8,130 bases of DNA from Bacteroidota bacterium (GCA_010027395.1 RGVD01000116.1:1-8130), one strand, 5' to 3'. Counted from the stretch's first letter, positions 1-7,223 are shown. Notes: generated by a model from the sequence alone, not told the origin. Program-made: numbers and translations.

Positions 1-2098
1 AATTAGAAACAGATCAGGATTAGCTGTTGGCTTTGTAGGATTAGCACTGGCTCTTTTTGTAATTTCAGACGCACTAAATAGCAACACTGCTATCTTTGGT
101 GGTAAAGGAAACTCAAGTACTGTGGGCGAAATAGCAGGTGAAAAAGTGGGTATTAAACTTTTTCAACAAAAATATGATGAGCAAGAGCAAATCATGAAAG
201 ACCGTAACCCCAATCAACCAATTGATGATAATACTAGAAATCAATTAAGAGACCAAGTTTGGAATCAGTTACTGCAAGATAACTTGATGGCTAAAGAATA
301 CAAAGAATTAGGTATTGCTGTTAGCAATGAAGAGTTAGAGGATATGATTTATGGCGATAACATCAATGCCAATATTATCCAAAGTTTTACTGATCCTAAA
401 ACAGGCGCTTTTGATAAAAATAATGTAAAACGTTATTTGAAGCAATTAACGGATAATGGCGATGAGAAAGGTAAAAAACAATGGAAGCAATATGAAGATT
501 ACCTGGTTCAAGATGCTATTACTCGAAAATACACCAACCTAATTAAAAAAGGTACTTATGTTACTTCTCTTGAGGCCAAAAACTTATACACTAATCGCAC
601 TCGTACTGCAGAGTTAAACATAGTAGCGTTGCCTTACAATCAGATTGCTGATAGCACTATCAAGGCAGAAGAGAGCGATCTGAAATCTTATTTCCGTTCA
701 AATCAAAACAAATATAAAGAAAAAGAAAATAGCCGTAAGTTAGAATTTGTTGTGTGGGATTTTGCACCAACTTCTGATGATAGTGCTGTAGCTCGTAAAT
801 GGGCTAACGACCAAGTTGAACAGTTCAAATCAGCTAAAAACGATACCGCTTATGTAGATAACAATGGTGAGGTAAAATTTGACCCTATAGCTAAACCTCG
901 TGGATCTTTCCCAGAAGAAATTGTAGGAAAGTTATTCAGTGATTCAATTGGAACGGTAATTGGTCCAATCTTTAAAGATGGTAAATACAAAATATTTAAA
1001 ATTTCAGGTGTTAAGGAAGATACAATATACTACATGCACGCAAGCCACATACTTTTTAAAGTAGATGGTCCTACCGCAGAAGATACCCTTAAAAGCAAGG
1101 TAAAAGCAGAAGAGGTATTAAATAATTTGAAAAATGGAGCTGATTTTGCTGTCACAGCATCAACTTTTGGAACAGATGGAACAAAAGATAAAGGTGGTGA
1201 TTTAGGTTGGTTTGCAGAAGGTCAAATGGTTCCTGAATTTAATAAAGCTGTTAAAGAAGGTACTAAAGGTGACCTAAAATTGGTTAAAACCCAGTTTGGA
1301 TGGCACATTGTTAAAATTACTGATAACAAATCAAAAAAACTTGTTTGCGCTGGAGTGCTTGAAAGAGCAATAGAGCCAAGCGAGCAAACTTTAAATCATG
1401 CATATAATGACGCTAGTCAATTTGCATCAGCTTCAACAAGTGCAGAAGATTTTGATAAAAACATAGCAGAAAGAAAACTAGAAAAGCGTATTGCTGAATA
1501 TGTTAGAGAAACTGATACTTATTTGCCAGGTTATAATGATGCTCGTTCTGTTGTTCAATGGGCCAATACTGCCAATGTGGGTGATGTGAGTGAAGTGTTT
1601 ACGGTAGGTGATAAATACATCATTGCTGTATTGAAAGACATCAAAGAAAAGGACAAATCAAGTTTTGAGTCTGCCAAATCAAGGGTAGAAATAGATTATA
1701 GAAAAAACAAAAAAGCAGAGCAATTAATTGAAAAAGCAAAAACAGCCATAGAAGGATCAACCAATTTGGATGCTGTGAGTAAAAAATTAAACTCTCCAAT
1801 TATTCCTACCAGTTCATTGAATTTGGAAAATCCATTCTTTGCTAACATTGGCGGTGATAATTCTTTTGGAGGTGCGGTTTTTGGTTCTGCTGTAGGAAAA
1901 TTATCTGGACCTGCTAAAGGAGATGCTGCAGTATATATTTATACTATAAATAAGTTTAATGAAGCCCCTGCTATCAAAGATTACACACAATACAAAAGTG
2001 AAATGGATAATGGCGTAAGACAAAGAATGGAATACGGTTATCTTGAAGCTCTAAAAGATATTAAAGGTGTAAAAGACTTTAGATTCAAATTCTTCTAG
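1..2098 (+). CDS. ppiD: PpiD/SurA-like peptidyl-prolyl isomerase, membrane-anchored (5' partial)
   Basis: A periplasmic folding factor of the PpiD type that catalyses cis-trans isomerisation of prolyl bonds in exported proteins. The reading frame is open from the left edge; the first complete codon is at base 2. The visible product is 698 residues, so probably only a handful of N-terminal residues are missing. Visible residues 1-6 are basic (IRNRSG) and residues 7-22 form a hydrophobic segment, the expected single N-terminal membrane anchor. A start at GTG 122 would delete this anchor and is rejected. A SurA_N-like helical chaperone region follows (roughly residues 45-170). A parvulin (PPIC) domain lies at about 345-440, with HASHILF at 346-352, the GGDLGWF block, and a closing FGWHIVKI. 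Segments before and after it (about 240-330 and 500-590) look like degenerate parvulin repeats, as seen in long Bacteroidota PpiD proteins; that is inference. The gene ends with TAG just ahead of an intrinsic terminator. Confidence 0.93.
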   Translation, partial: IRNRSGLAVGFVGLALALFVISDALNSNTAIFGGKGNSSTVGEIAGEKVGIKLFQQKYDEQEQIMKDRNPNQPIDDNTRNQLRDQVWNQLLQDNLMAKEYKELGIAVSNEELEDMIYGDNINANIIQSFTDPKTGAFDKNNVKRYLKQLTDNGDEKGKKQWKQYEDYLVQDAITRKYTNLIKKGTYVTSLEAKNLYTNRTRTAELNIVALPYNQIADSTIKAEESDLKSYFRSNQNKYKEKENSRKLEFVVWDFAPTSDDSAVARKWANDQVEQFKSAKNDTAYVDNNGEVKFDPIAKPRGSFPEEIVGKLFSDSIGTVIGPIFKDGKYKIFKISGVKEDTIYYMHASHILFKVDGPTAEDTLKSKVKAEEVLNNLKNGADFAVTASTFGTDGTKDKGGDLGWFAEGQMVPEFNKAVKEGTKGDLKLVKTQFGWHIVKITDNKSKKLVCAGVLERAIEPSEQTLNHAYNDASQFASASTSAEDFDKNIAERKLEKRIAEYVRETDTYLPGYNDARSVVQWANTANVGDVSEVFTVGDKYIIAVLKDIKEKDKSSFESAKSRVEIDYRKNKKAEQLIEKAKTAIEGSTNLDAVSKKLNSPIIPTSSLNLENPFFANIGGDNSFGGAVFGSAVGKLSGPAKGDAAVYIYTINKFNEAPAIKDYTQYKSEMDNGVRQRMEYGYLEALKDIKGVKDFRFKFF

Positions 2099-2122
2099 AA
2101 CCTAATTAAAATATTAACAAAT

Positions 2123-2158
2123 AAATGCCACTCAATATTGGGTGGCATTTTTATTTTT
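2123..2158 (+). terminator. Rho-independent terminator of ppiD
   Basis: The left arm at 2123-2134 pairs with the right arm at 2139-2150 to give a 12-bp stem (one G-U pair, T2132-G2141) closed by an ATAT tetraloop. A run of seven T within TTATTTTT follows. It sits 25 bp after the ppiD stop codon, as expected for a transcription terminator. An ATG at 2125 falls inside the stem, which argues against it being the start of the next gene. Confidence 0.9.
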
Positions 2159-2159
2159 G
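2152..2159 (+). promoter_or_regulatory. Candidate -7 box of the alpha/beta hydrolase gene
   Basis: TATTTTTG matches the Bacteroidota -7 consensus TAnnTTTG exactly and lies 4 nt before ATG 2164, implying a leaderless or nearly leaderless transcript. It is embedded in the T-tract of the upstream terminator. No TTG at the usual 19-21 nt upstream spacing is visible, so a chance match in a T-rich run remains possible. Confidence 0.45.
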
Positions 2160-2163
2160 TACC

Positions 2164-2928
2164 ATGTTACATTATCAAATTTCAGGTAATTCAAATGATA
2201 TTATTGTTCTAGTTCATGGTTTTTGTGAGAACCATACTTGCTTTAATTCTATTTTGCCTTTATTAAGTAGGCACTATAAAGTAATTTGCCCTGATTTACC
2301 CGGATTTGGTAAAAGCGAATTATTGGAGAAATCGAGCATGGAAATGGTTGCAGATTGTTTGAAAGATTTGTTGTACCAATTAAATGTTAGTCAATGTGTG
2401 ATGCTTGGACATTCAATGGGTGGATACGTTGCCCTTGCGTTTGCAAATAAATATCCCGAATATTTATCCGCCATTGGACTATTGCATTCAACCGCTTTGG
2501 CTGATAATGCAGAACGATTTGAAAAGAGAAAACAAGTTATTAATTTTATTGAAAAGAATGGTAAAGAGGCTTATATCAATAATTTTATACCAACTCTTTT
2601 TAGAGATAAAGACAATCATAAGTTGGCTTGTGACATGTTGTTGGAAGAGGCGAAAAGCAGCCCGCAACAAGGAATAATAGATGCCGTGAAAGCCATGATG
2701 GATAGAAAAAATCAAGAGGCCTATTTGATGAATACTGATTTGCCAGTGTTTTTTGCTGTAGGTAAATATGATGAACTTATACCTAAAAATGTTATGCTAA
2801 AACAAGCATCTAGCTGCAAGCAATCTGAAATATGTTATTTAGAACAGTCCGCTCATTGTGGTATTTTAGAAGAACCCGAAAAGCTTTCGAATGCCATAAT
2901 CAAATTTTGTGATAGGGTATTAAAGTAA
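2164..2928 (+). CDS. Alpha/beta-hydrolase fold protein
   Basis: A 254-residue single-domain, soluble alpha/beta hydrolase, presumably cytoplasmic because no signal peptide is visible. The oxyanion-hole segment VHGF is at residues 17-20 and PDLPGFGKS at 43-51. The nucleophile elbow GHSMGG is at 82-87 with Ser84. The likely acid is Asp203 in VGKYDELIP, and the catalytic histidine is His231 in SAHCG. The full Ser-Asp-His triad is therefore present and an active hydrolase is expected. Candidates include an esterase or a lipase-like, MhpC-like or BioH-like enzyme; the substrate cannot be read from sequence. An upstream in-frame ATG at 2125 would add 13 residues encoded by the terminator hairpin, so ATG 2164 is chosen; from there the protein starts as family members do (MLHYQISGNSND). 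The 3' end overlaps the convergent PLP-enzyme gene by 9 bp. Confidence 0.9.
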   Translation: MLHYQISGNSNDIIVLVHGFCENHTCFNSILPLLSRHYKVICPDLPGFGKSELLEKSSMEMVADCLKDLLYQLNVSQCVMLGHSMGGYVALAFANKYPEYLSAIGLLHSTALADNAERFEKRKQVINFIEKNGKEAYINNFIPTLFRDKDNHKLACDMLLEEAKSSPQQGIIDAVKAMMDRKNQEAYLMNTDLPVFFAVGKYDELIPKNVMLKQASSCKQSEICYLEQSAHCGILEEPEKLSNAIIKFCDRVLK

Positions 2929-3987
2929 TTTCATCCATTTATCTATGGATTTCAAACCATGTCCACTGAATAAGGATACTACCTTTTCGGTGGCTGCTGA
3001 GGTAGGTTCAATAAAATAGCCTATTCGAGCAGTATATTTCAAGGACTCTATAATTTCTGTTTCATTCACATTTATGAAATATCCTTTGCTTTCCTTTACT
3101 GCGTTAATAATTTGTTTGGCTCTTACAGGCTCAGCAATGGCAATACCTTCTGCTAAGGTATCTTGTTTTGAAATCTTTGGAATTTCATCCAAATTTTCAT
3201 CAAACATTTGTGTCAATGCAGCACAACTGTGGCTTTGTATGGCTATTATTTTTGGAATTTTATTAATTCTTTTAGCTGTGAAAAGCTCTTGGAAACCAAT
3301 ATGGCAACCTAATACCAATGTGCCATTGCCTGCAGGAACTACCACTGCATCGGGTGCGTGCCAATCCAATTGCTCACAAAGTTCAAACGCAAAGGTTTTA
3401 GTACCTTCAAAAAACCAAGGGTTGTAACAATGACTTGCATAATAAATTTTTTGTGCGGCTATTTTGGCTGCTTGGGCAGTTGCTTCTCTATCGCCATCAA
3501 CTCTTATGATATTAGCCCCATAAGCCTTCATCTGCGCCACTTTCGCATCTGAAGTATCTGATGGTAGGTAGATGTGGCAAGTAATGCCTGAAAGGGCAGC
3601 ATAAGCAGCTATAGCGCATCCAGCATTTCCGCTACTATCTTGTACAATTTCTGTAATGCCTAATTCCTTTACCCTGCTAATTAATACCGATGCGCCACGG
3701 TCCTTATAGCTTCCTGTGCTAAATAGTTGTTCTTGTTTGATAAAGGCTATACCATTTTTAAATTTAATTTGTGTGAGTGATGTATGGCCTTCATCCATTG
3801 AAACAATACAATTATCCTTTTGAATGGGTATAGCTTTTCTGTATCTCCATAGTGAGTTTTTAAGACTATCTATCTCGAATTCTTGTCTATTTTTTAGGTT
3901 GATTAGATTGCCTTTAGGGCTTAAATAGTTTGTATAATTTTCTGCGAGTATCTCTAGCGTTAGAGAATCGTATAATTGAAAAGGCAT
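2920..3987 (-). CDS. Threonine-synthase-like PLP-dependent enzyme (fold type II)
   Basis: A 355-residue tryptophan-synthase-beta-fold PLP enzyme resembling threonine synthase (O-phosphohomoserine to threonine). The residues seen are LWRYR (46-50), DEGHTSL (65-71), the Schiff-base lysine Lys95 in STGSYKDRGA, the substrate/cofactor Asn in DSSGNAG (117-123), a phosphate-binding loop PAGNGTLVLG (218-227), and EPTSAA (327-332). The N-terminal region (1-45), where archaeal-type threonine synthases often carry a CxxC zinc ribbon, has no cysteines. Many Bacteroidota use a longer ThrC of about 430 residues, so this could be a paralogue such as a threonine dehydratase, diaminopropionate ammonia-lyase or other lyase, rather than the housekeeping ThrC. 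It starts 3 bp after the stop of the glycosyltransferase gene, so the two are probably co-transcribed and translationally coupled. pdxH, whose product family makes the cofactor, lies upstream on the same strand. Confidence 0.85.
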   Translation of the reverse strand: MPFQLYDSLTLEILAENYTNYLSPKGNLINLKNRQEFEIDSLKNSLWRYRKAIPIQKDNCIVSMDEGHTSLTQIKFKNGIAFIKQEQLFSTGSYKDRGASVLISRVKELGITEIVQDSSGNAGCAIAAYAALSGITCHIYLPSDTSDAKVAQMKAYGANIIRVDGDREATAQAAKIAAQKIYYASHCYNPWFFEGTKTFAFELCEQLDWHAPDAVVVPAGNGTLVLGCHIGFQELFTAKRINKIPKIIAIQSHSCAALTQMFDENLDEIPKISKQDTLAEGIAIAEPVRAKQIINAVKESKGYFINVNETEIIESLKYTARIGYFIEPTSAATEKVVSLFSGHGLKSIDKWMKLL

Positions 3988-3990
3988 GAA

Positions 3991-5103
3991 CTATTTTTTT
4001 AGGTTTTGAAAAGGATTTATATCATTCTCAAAGTTGATATTGTTTTCCTCAACTTCTAAATCAGTCAAACGATGTCTATACAAATAAACAGGTAATTGTC
4101 CGACCACCACCGCCATACCAACAATTATCGTTAATACTATATAACTTGGGTTATCTTTAATTAATATGGCAGTTAATGCAAATAAAATACTAATGGCGTA
4201 TAACGTGAAGCATACCATTTTATGGTTCAATCCAATTTTTAATAATACATGATGAATATGGTTTCTATCTGCTGCAAAAGGAGATTTGCGTTTTATGCAC
4301 CTTATTATAAAAACCCTTAGTGTGTCGTATAATGGAACTATAAAAATAGAAACTGCGATAGCTGGTGCAGATAAAATTTTGTTTTCGAAATTTGAAATGG
4401 GAGAATTGATAGAAATAAATTTGATCGCAAAAATGGATAGTAAAAAACCTGCTGTTAATGAACCAGCATCACCCATAAATATTTTAGCCGGATTGAAATT
4501 AAATAACAAAAAGCCCAACAATGCACCAGATAATGCAAAGGCCATTAACGCAAAACCTGATTGACCAGTATAATTAAACCATAATGCAAATGACAAGGAG
4601 ATAATAAGGCCTATACCGCCCGCAAGGCCATCAACACCATCAATTAGATTAATAGAATTAGTGATAACTATGATGGTAAAAATGCTTAATACAATACTAG
4701 CAAAATATGGAATTTCGTTAATTCCAAAAATGCCATGAAAATGATCAATTACAATGCCTTGACCAATTGTAATAAGCCCACTGGCAATTAATTGAATTAA
4801 AAGTTTATTAATAGGAGACATCATGACAATATCATCCTTCAATCCTGAGAAGAAAAGTAAGAGTAAAGCACTATACAAAAAACGTGCATTAGGAAGGCTT
4901 TGGTCTGGTATAACAAACCAAATACTTAATAAAAATGAAACAAATATACCTATACCTCCCAAACGCGGAATTTTGGTGGTGTGTAATTTTCTATTATTCG
5001 GATTATCATATAAGCCTAAAAGCTTTGCCACTGTTATGATAGATGGCATCGCGAATACGCTTATTATAAAAGAACAAGCTAAAATCAGTACAATGTTTAT
5101 CAT
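3991..5103 (-). CDS. WecA/TagO/MraY-family polyprenyl-phosphate glycosyl-1-phosphate transferase
   Basis: A 370-residue polytopic inner-membrane enzyme (about ten or eleven hydrophobic segments). It is predicted to transfer a sugar-1-phosphate, most likely GlcNAc-1-P from UDP-GlcNAc, to undecaprenyl phosphate. This is the first step of O-antigen, capsule or other surface-polymer assembly. Family signatures are all present: RKLHTTKIPRLGG (38-50), the DD pair Asp90/Asp91 in SGLKDD, NSINLIDGVDGLAGG (149-163) with Asp155 and Asp158, FNPAKIFMGDAGS (203-215), and the WecA-type HIHH motif at 282-285. HIHH and the GDAGS block favour WecA/TagO over the muramyl-pentapeptide enzyme MraY. The ATG at 5103 leaves 67 bp to the pdxH stop, with no terminator visible, so read-through from pdxH is plausible. 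The hydrophilic Asn/Glu-rich C-terminal tail (about 347-370) is probably cytoplasmic. Confidence 0.93.
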   Translation of the reverse strand: MINIVLILACSFIISVFAMPSIITVAKLLGLYDNPNNRKLHTTKIPRLGGIGIFVSFLLSIWFVIPDQSLPNARFLYSALLLLFFSGLKDDIVMMSPINKLLIQLIASGLITIGQGIVIDHFHGIFGINEIPYFASIVLSIFTIIVITNSINLIDGVDGLAGGIGLIISLSFALWFNYTGQSGFALMAFALSGALLGFLLFNFNPAKIFMGDAGSLTAGFLLSIFAIKFISINSPISNFENKILSAPAIAVSIFIVPLYDTLRVFIIRCIKRKSPFAADRNHIHHVLLKIGLNHKMVCFTLYAISILFALTAILIKDNPSYIVLTIIVGMAVVVGQLPVYLYRHRLTDLEVEENNINFENDINPFQNLKK

Positions 5104-5170
5104 CCGTTTTGTTTAAAATACCTTTTAAAATCCAATACTAAATTAATGATACTGCATTAATTTATCGTTA

Positions 5171-5785
5171 CTAAGGTGCAAGTCTTTTTCTAAGCCATTC
5201 ATTGTTAGACTTTCTGAATATAAATCGATCATGAAGGCGGCTGCTTCGTCCTTGCCAAAACTCAAATGAGTGGGCAATTACTTTAAAACCTCCCCAAAAA
5301 TTGGGTCTAACGATAGGTTGATCTGAAAATAATTCTTCCATTTTTACCACTAAATCTTCCAAATACTGCCTATTTTCAATCTCCAGACTTTGTGGTGATG
5401 CATGCGCACCAATTTGACTAGACATTGGTCTGCTTTTGAAATAATCATCTGATTTATATTCTTCCAATTTTTCAGCTATACCTTCAATTCTCACCTGTCT
5501 TTCAAGTTCAGGCCAAAAGAAAACCAAAGCCACTTTGTTATTGACACCAATTTGTTGCCCTTTGTTGCTGCTGTAGTTTGTAAAAAAAACAAAGCAGTCA
5601 TCTTCAAGTTCTGGCTTCACTGTAGCCAATGTCATGGCATTAGGCTCATTCACTTCAGCATGAATGGCCTCGGTAAACCAAACCCTAAATTGTTCGAAAG
5701 GATTTTTTAATAAATCACTTTCTGAAAAACTCTTTAAGGTGTAATCCTTTCTGATAGCTGCAATATTGATATTTGAAGATTCCAT
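5171..5785 (-). CDS. pdxH: Pyridoxamine 5'-phosphate oxidase family protein with an internal deletion
   Basis: Family role: FMN-dependent oxidation of pyridoxine or pyridoxamine 5'-phosphate to PLP, in the cytoplasm as a homodimer. The 204 residues follow PdxH end to end. RKDY is at 12-15, EPNAMTLATV at 47-56, FFTNY at 67-71, ERQVRIEG at 95-102, YFKSRPMSSQIGA at 115-127, and WGGF at 164-167. FWQGRSSRLHDR occupies 176-187, and the protein ends in the typical RLAP. However, family members carry about 12 more residues between LATV and FVFFTNY, including the RIVLLK strand (E. coli residues about 67-72) that contacts the FMN phosphate and PLP. That strand is absent here (junction near 5600-5620). 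The SRKG segment reads SNKG, so a second FMN-contacting Arg is Asn74. Gln97, Tyr115, Arg119, Ser123, His185 and Arg187 remain. Activity is therefore doubtful, although the frame is intact. It is divergent from yqgE (81 bp between starts). Confidence 0.88.
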   Translation of the reverse strand: MESSNINIAAIRKDYTLKSFSESDLLKNPFEQFRVWFTEAIHAEVNEPNAMTLATVKPELEDDCFVFFTNYSSNKGQQIGVNNKVALVFFWPELERQVRIEGIAEKLEEYKSDDYFKSRPMSSQIGAHASPQSLEIENRQYLEDLVVKMEELFSDQPIVRPNFWGGFKVIAHSFEFWQGRSSRLHDRFIFRKSNNEWLRKRLAP

Positions 5786-5836
5786 ACTCGGTTCGAAGTT
5801 AAGAATAATGAAGCATATATTAGAACAAATAAATAT

Positions 5837-5844
5837 TACTTTTG
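5837..5844 (+). promoter_or_regulatory. Candidate -7 box of yqgE
   Basis: TACTTTTG is an exact TAnnTTTG match, placed 22 nt before the yqgE ATG in the 81-bp divergent pdxH-yqgE intergenic region. No TTG is visible at 19-21 nt further upstream. No comparable match was seen on the minus strand for pdxH. Confidence 0.5.
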
Positions 5845-5866
5845 ACCAAACAAACAGTTAAGATAA

Positions 5867-6424
5867 ATGAAAAAAATGCTGCCATCTAAAGGTAGAATAT
5901 TAATAAGTGAGCCTTTTTTGAGTGATCCTGAGTTTAATCGCACTGTTGTTTTGTTAGGTCAATACAGTGATGAAGGTGCAGTGGGATTTGTATTAAATCG
6001 CCTTCTCAATGCCAGTACTGACGAGCTTGTTCCTGATTTGTTGAACCATAATTTTCCTTTGTATTATGGTGGACCTGTGGAGCAAAATACCCTACATTTT
6101 ATTCATACTTGTGGCGACATAATTGAGGGTTGTGAAGAGATTAGCAAAGGGGTGTTTTGGGGTGGAAATATTAATTCAGTAAATGAGGCTATCGAAAATC
6201 GTTTGGCAAGTCCTGACAACTTCAAATTTTTTGTGGGATACAGTGGTTGGACTGATGGGCAATTGGATGACGAAATAGAGCAAAAAGCTTGGTGGGTGAG
6301 CGAATGTGATACCGAAACTTTATTTACAGATGATTTGGAAGATATGTGGCGTGAACTTGTTAAACACCTGGGTAAGGACTTTGAGCATCTTGCCAATGCA
6401 CCACTAGATCCAAGATGGAATTAG
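5867..6424 (+). CDS. YqgE/AlgH family protein
   Basis: A 185-residue cytoplasmic protein of the YqgE/AlgH family (DUF179), whose biochemical role is unclear; AlgH was first linked to alginate regulation in Pseudomonas. Conserved blocks are KGRILISEPFLSDPEFNRTV (8-27), GAVGFVLNR (37-45), YYGGPV (66-71), and the hallmark FFVGYSGWTDGQLDDEI (121-137). The C-terminal LDPRWN is also typical. Length matches the family and no signal peptide or membrane segment is seen. The ATG at 5867 gives MKKMLPSKGRIL, the normal family start; no Shine-Dalgarno sequence is visible, which is usual for Bacteroidota. It is transcribed away from pdxH. Its 3' end faces the nucleotidyltransferase gene with 37 bp between them and no convincing hairpin. 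Confidence 0.95.
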   Translation: MKKMLPSKGRILISEPFLSDPEFNRTVVLLGQYSDEGAVGFVLNRLLNASTDELVPDLLNHNFPLYYGGPVEQNTLHFIHTCGDIIEGCEEISKGVFWGGNINSVNEAIENRLASPDNFKFFVGYSGWTDGQLDDEIEQKAWWVSECDTETLFTDDLEDMWRELVKHLGKDFEHLANAPLDPRWN

Positions 6425-6461
6425 GATTGTTGATGATTACTAGCAAGAGCTGATTTAAAAC

Positions 6462-6902
6462 TCATGTCAAATTCTCTATGTCGCCTAAATCTTTTGCCCT
6501 ACCTGTTGATGCTTTATTTTTTTTCAGATCTTTCAAATCAATAAAATGTATTTTCAAACCTTCAAAATCAGCAACAACAGAATTAGCATAACATTCATCA
6601 AATTGAACACCACTTAAAGAGGTTAAAATATCAATCCTATTTGGTTCATAACCTAGTTGAACAACAACATTATTTTCCGTAAAATCTTCAGCTTTTAATG
6701 ACAAATTTCCAAAACCAAATTCATTAAGTACAGCTACTATTTTTAAGGCATTATCCATTGAAATAGCAACCCAAAAATCAATATCTCCAGTAAAACGAGG
6801 GTGACCGTGGTAACCAACTGCATAACCACCAACAACCATATATTTTACATTATGATTGTTTAATAATTCTATAAACTCTTTGAAGTCTTGATTGAGTTCC
6901 AT
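6462..6902 (-). CDS. Minimal nucleotidyltransferase (AbiEii/DUF6036-like)
   Basis: A 146-residue nucleotidyltransferase-fold protein. Visible motifs are VVGGYAVGYHG (23-33, the GG loop), then RFTGDIDFWV (36-45) with metal ligands Asp40 and Asp42. The third acidic position is Asp91 in NRIDILTS, and the C-terminal signature GRAKDLGDIE is at 134-143. The family resembles AbiEii/MNT-type toxins, which transfer nucleotides to RNA or protein targets; function here is inferred from the fold only. The start ATG 6902 lies inside the upstream 60-aa gene (53-bp overlap). It is preferred because DFKEFIELLN is typical of the family N-terminus and the next Met (22) would remove the first helix. It is probably translated by coupling with its partner. 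It sits at the border between the housekeeping block and the accessory region. Confidence 0.87.
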   Translation of the reverse strand: MELNQDFKEFIELLNNHNVKYMVVGGYAVGYHGHPRFTGDIDFWVAISMDNALKIVAVLNEFGFGNLSLKAEDFTENNVVVQLGYEPNRIDILTSLSGVQFDECYANSVVADFEGLKIHFIDLKDLKKNKASTGRAKDLGDIENLT

Positions 6903-7032
6903 TTACTTGTTTTCTTAAAAATTCTATAGCCGAAATTCGTTTATCATGCGACTGGGTTTGCCAATATGCAAAAGAAGATGTTTCCTCACCCATTTTTACT
7001 TTATTTACTGCTGTTTTATCTAACCTAAACAT
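6850..7032 (-). CDS. Small partner protein of the nucleotidyltransferase (putative antitoxin-like)
   Basis: A 60-residue basic protein with no recognised catalytic motif. It resembles small proteins found directly upstream of GG-x-D-x-D nucleotidyltransferases. Shared features are a short MFRLDKTA opening, an aromatic stretch FAYWQTQSHDKRISAIEFLRK (21-41; Trp24 then a KR-x3-E helix), and a closing RLQRVYRIIK (49-58). The closing block is encoded inside the overlap with the nucleotidyltransferase gene, so both frames of the overlap appear constrained. ATG 7032 is chosen because a well-spaced -33/-7 promoter ends 4 nt upstream. By analogy with MNT/HEPN and AbiE pairs it could neutralise or assist the enzyme, but no HEPN motif (RxxxxH) is present. 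The function is not known. Confidence 0.72.
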   Translation of the reverse strand: MFRLDKTAVNKVKMGEETSSFAYWQTQSHDKRISAIEFLRKQVNGTQSRLQRVYRIIKQS

Positions 7033-7036
7033 GATT

Positions 7037-7066
7037 CAAAAATAAGAGAAATTGCTTGATAAACAA
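7037..7066 (-). promoter_or_regulatory. Promoter of the partner/nucleotidyltransferase operon
   Basis: On the minus strand, TTG (7066-7064) is followed by a 19-nt spacer and TATTTTTG (7044-7037), an exact Bacteroidota -33/-7 arrangement. Only 4 nt separate the -7 box from ATG 7032, so transcription should begin at or next to the start codon. Confidence 0.7.
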
Positions 7067-7068
7067 GC
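7054..7068. repeat. Inverted repeat over the -33 element (candidate operator)
   Basis: GCTTG-ATAAA-CAAGC is a perfect 5-bp inverted repeat with a 5-nt spacer. Its distal arm contains the -33 TTG of the promoter. Position and symmetry fit an autorepression site, but it is short enough to arise by chance. Confidence 0.4.
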
Positions 7069-7140
7069 GACAAAACCCTACCATTAGGCGTCCAAAGAAT
7101 TTGTCTGTTGCTTTGAAATACTCTTTTGGTAGTTGGCTCA

Positions 7141-7223
7141 AACAAGCATTAAAGATATTTTACAAAATTTGTATTTCTATTCTCACAAGTGAGGCCTTGC
7201 TAAACACTTGCGATAGCTAATTT
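7141..7223. repeat. Diverged direct repeat, copy A
   Basis: This segment aligns without gaps to 7795-7877 (constant offset 654). Over 7159-7222, 52 of 64 positions match by hand count. An identical 17-nt core TCTATTCTCACAAGTGA lies at 7176-7192. Within it CTCAC-AA-GTGAG is palindromic, and CAAGTG/CACTTG (reading the minus strand) can form a 6-bp stem. Copy A ends 3 bp beyond the toxin stop codon and fills the gap between the two minus-strand modules. Confidence 0.8.

Noticed and set aside
122..124. GTG as the start of the PPIase gene
   Set aside because: The same frame is open to the left edge and encodes a basic stretch plus a hydrophobic anchor typical of PpiD, so the gene starts outside the window.
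2125..2163. ATG 2125 as the hydrolase start
   Set aside because: It lies within the terminator stem, and the 13 added residues do not resemble hydrolase N-termini.
3074..3427. Plus-strand frame of 117 codons
   Set aside because: It is antisense to the PLP enzyme, whose motifs are unambiguous; the hydrophobic translation is a shadow.
4286..5116. Plus-strand frames of 92 and 97 codons
   Set aside because: They are antisense to the membrane transferase gene and have no recognisable protein features.
6103..6396. Minus-strand frame of 97 codons inside yqgE
   Set aside because: It is antisense to a well-supported YqgE/AlgH gene and Ser-rich without motifs.
7080..7095. ATTAGGCGTCC as an integron attC core
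   Set aside because: The first base is A rather than the G of GTTAGGC, no matching inverse core or long hairpin is found at the right distance, and no integron integrase is in the window.
7182..7193. CTCACAAGTGAG as a toxin terminator
   Set aside because: The loop would be only 2-4 nt and there is no T-tract on the minus strand; it is better treated as part of the direct repeat.
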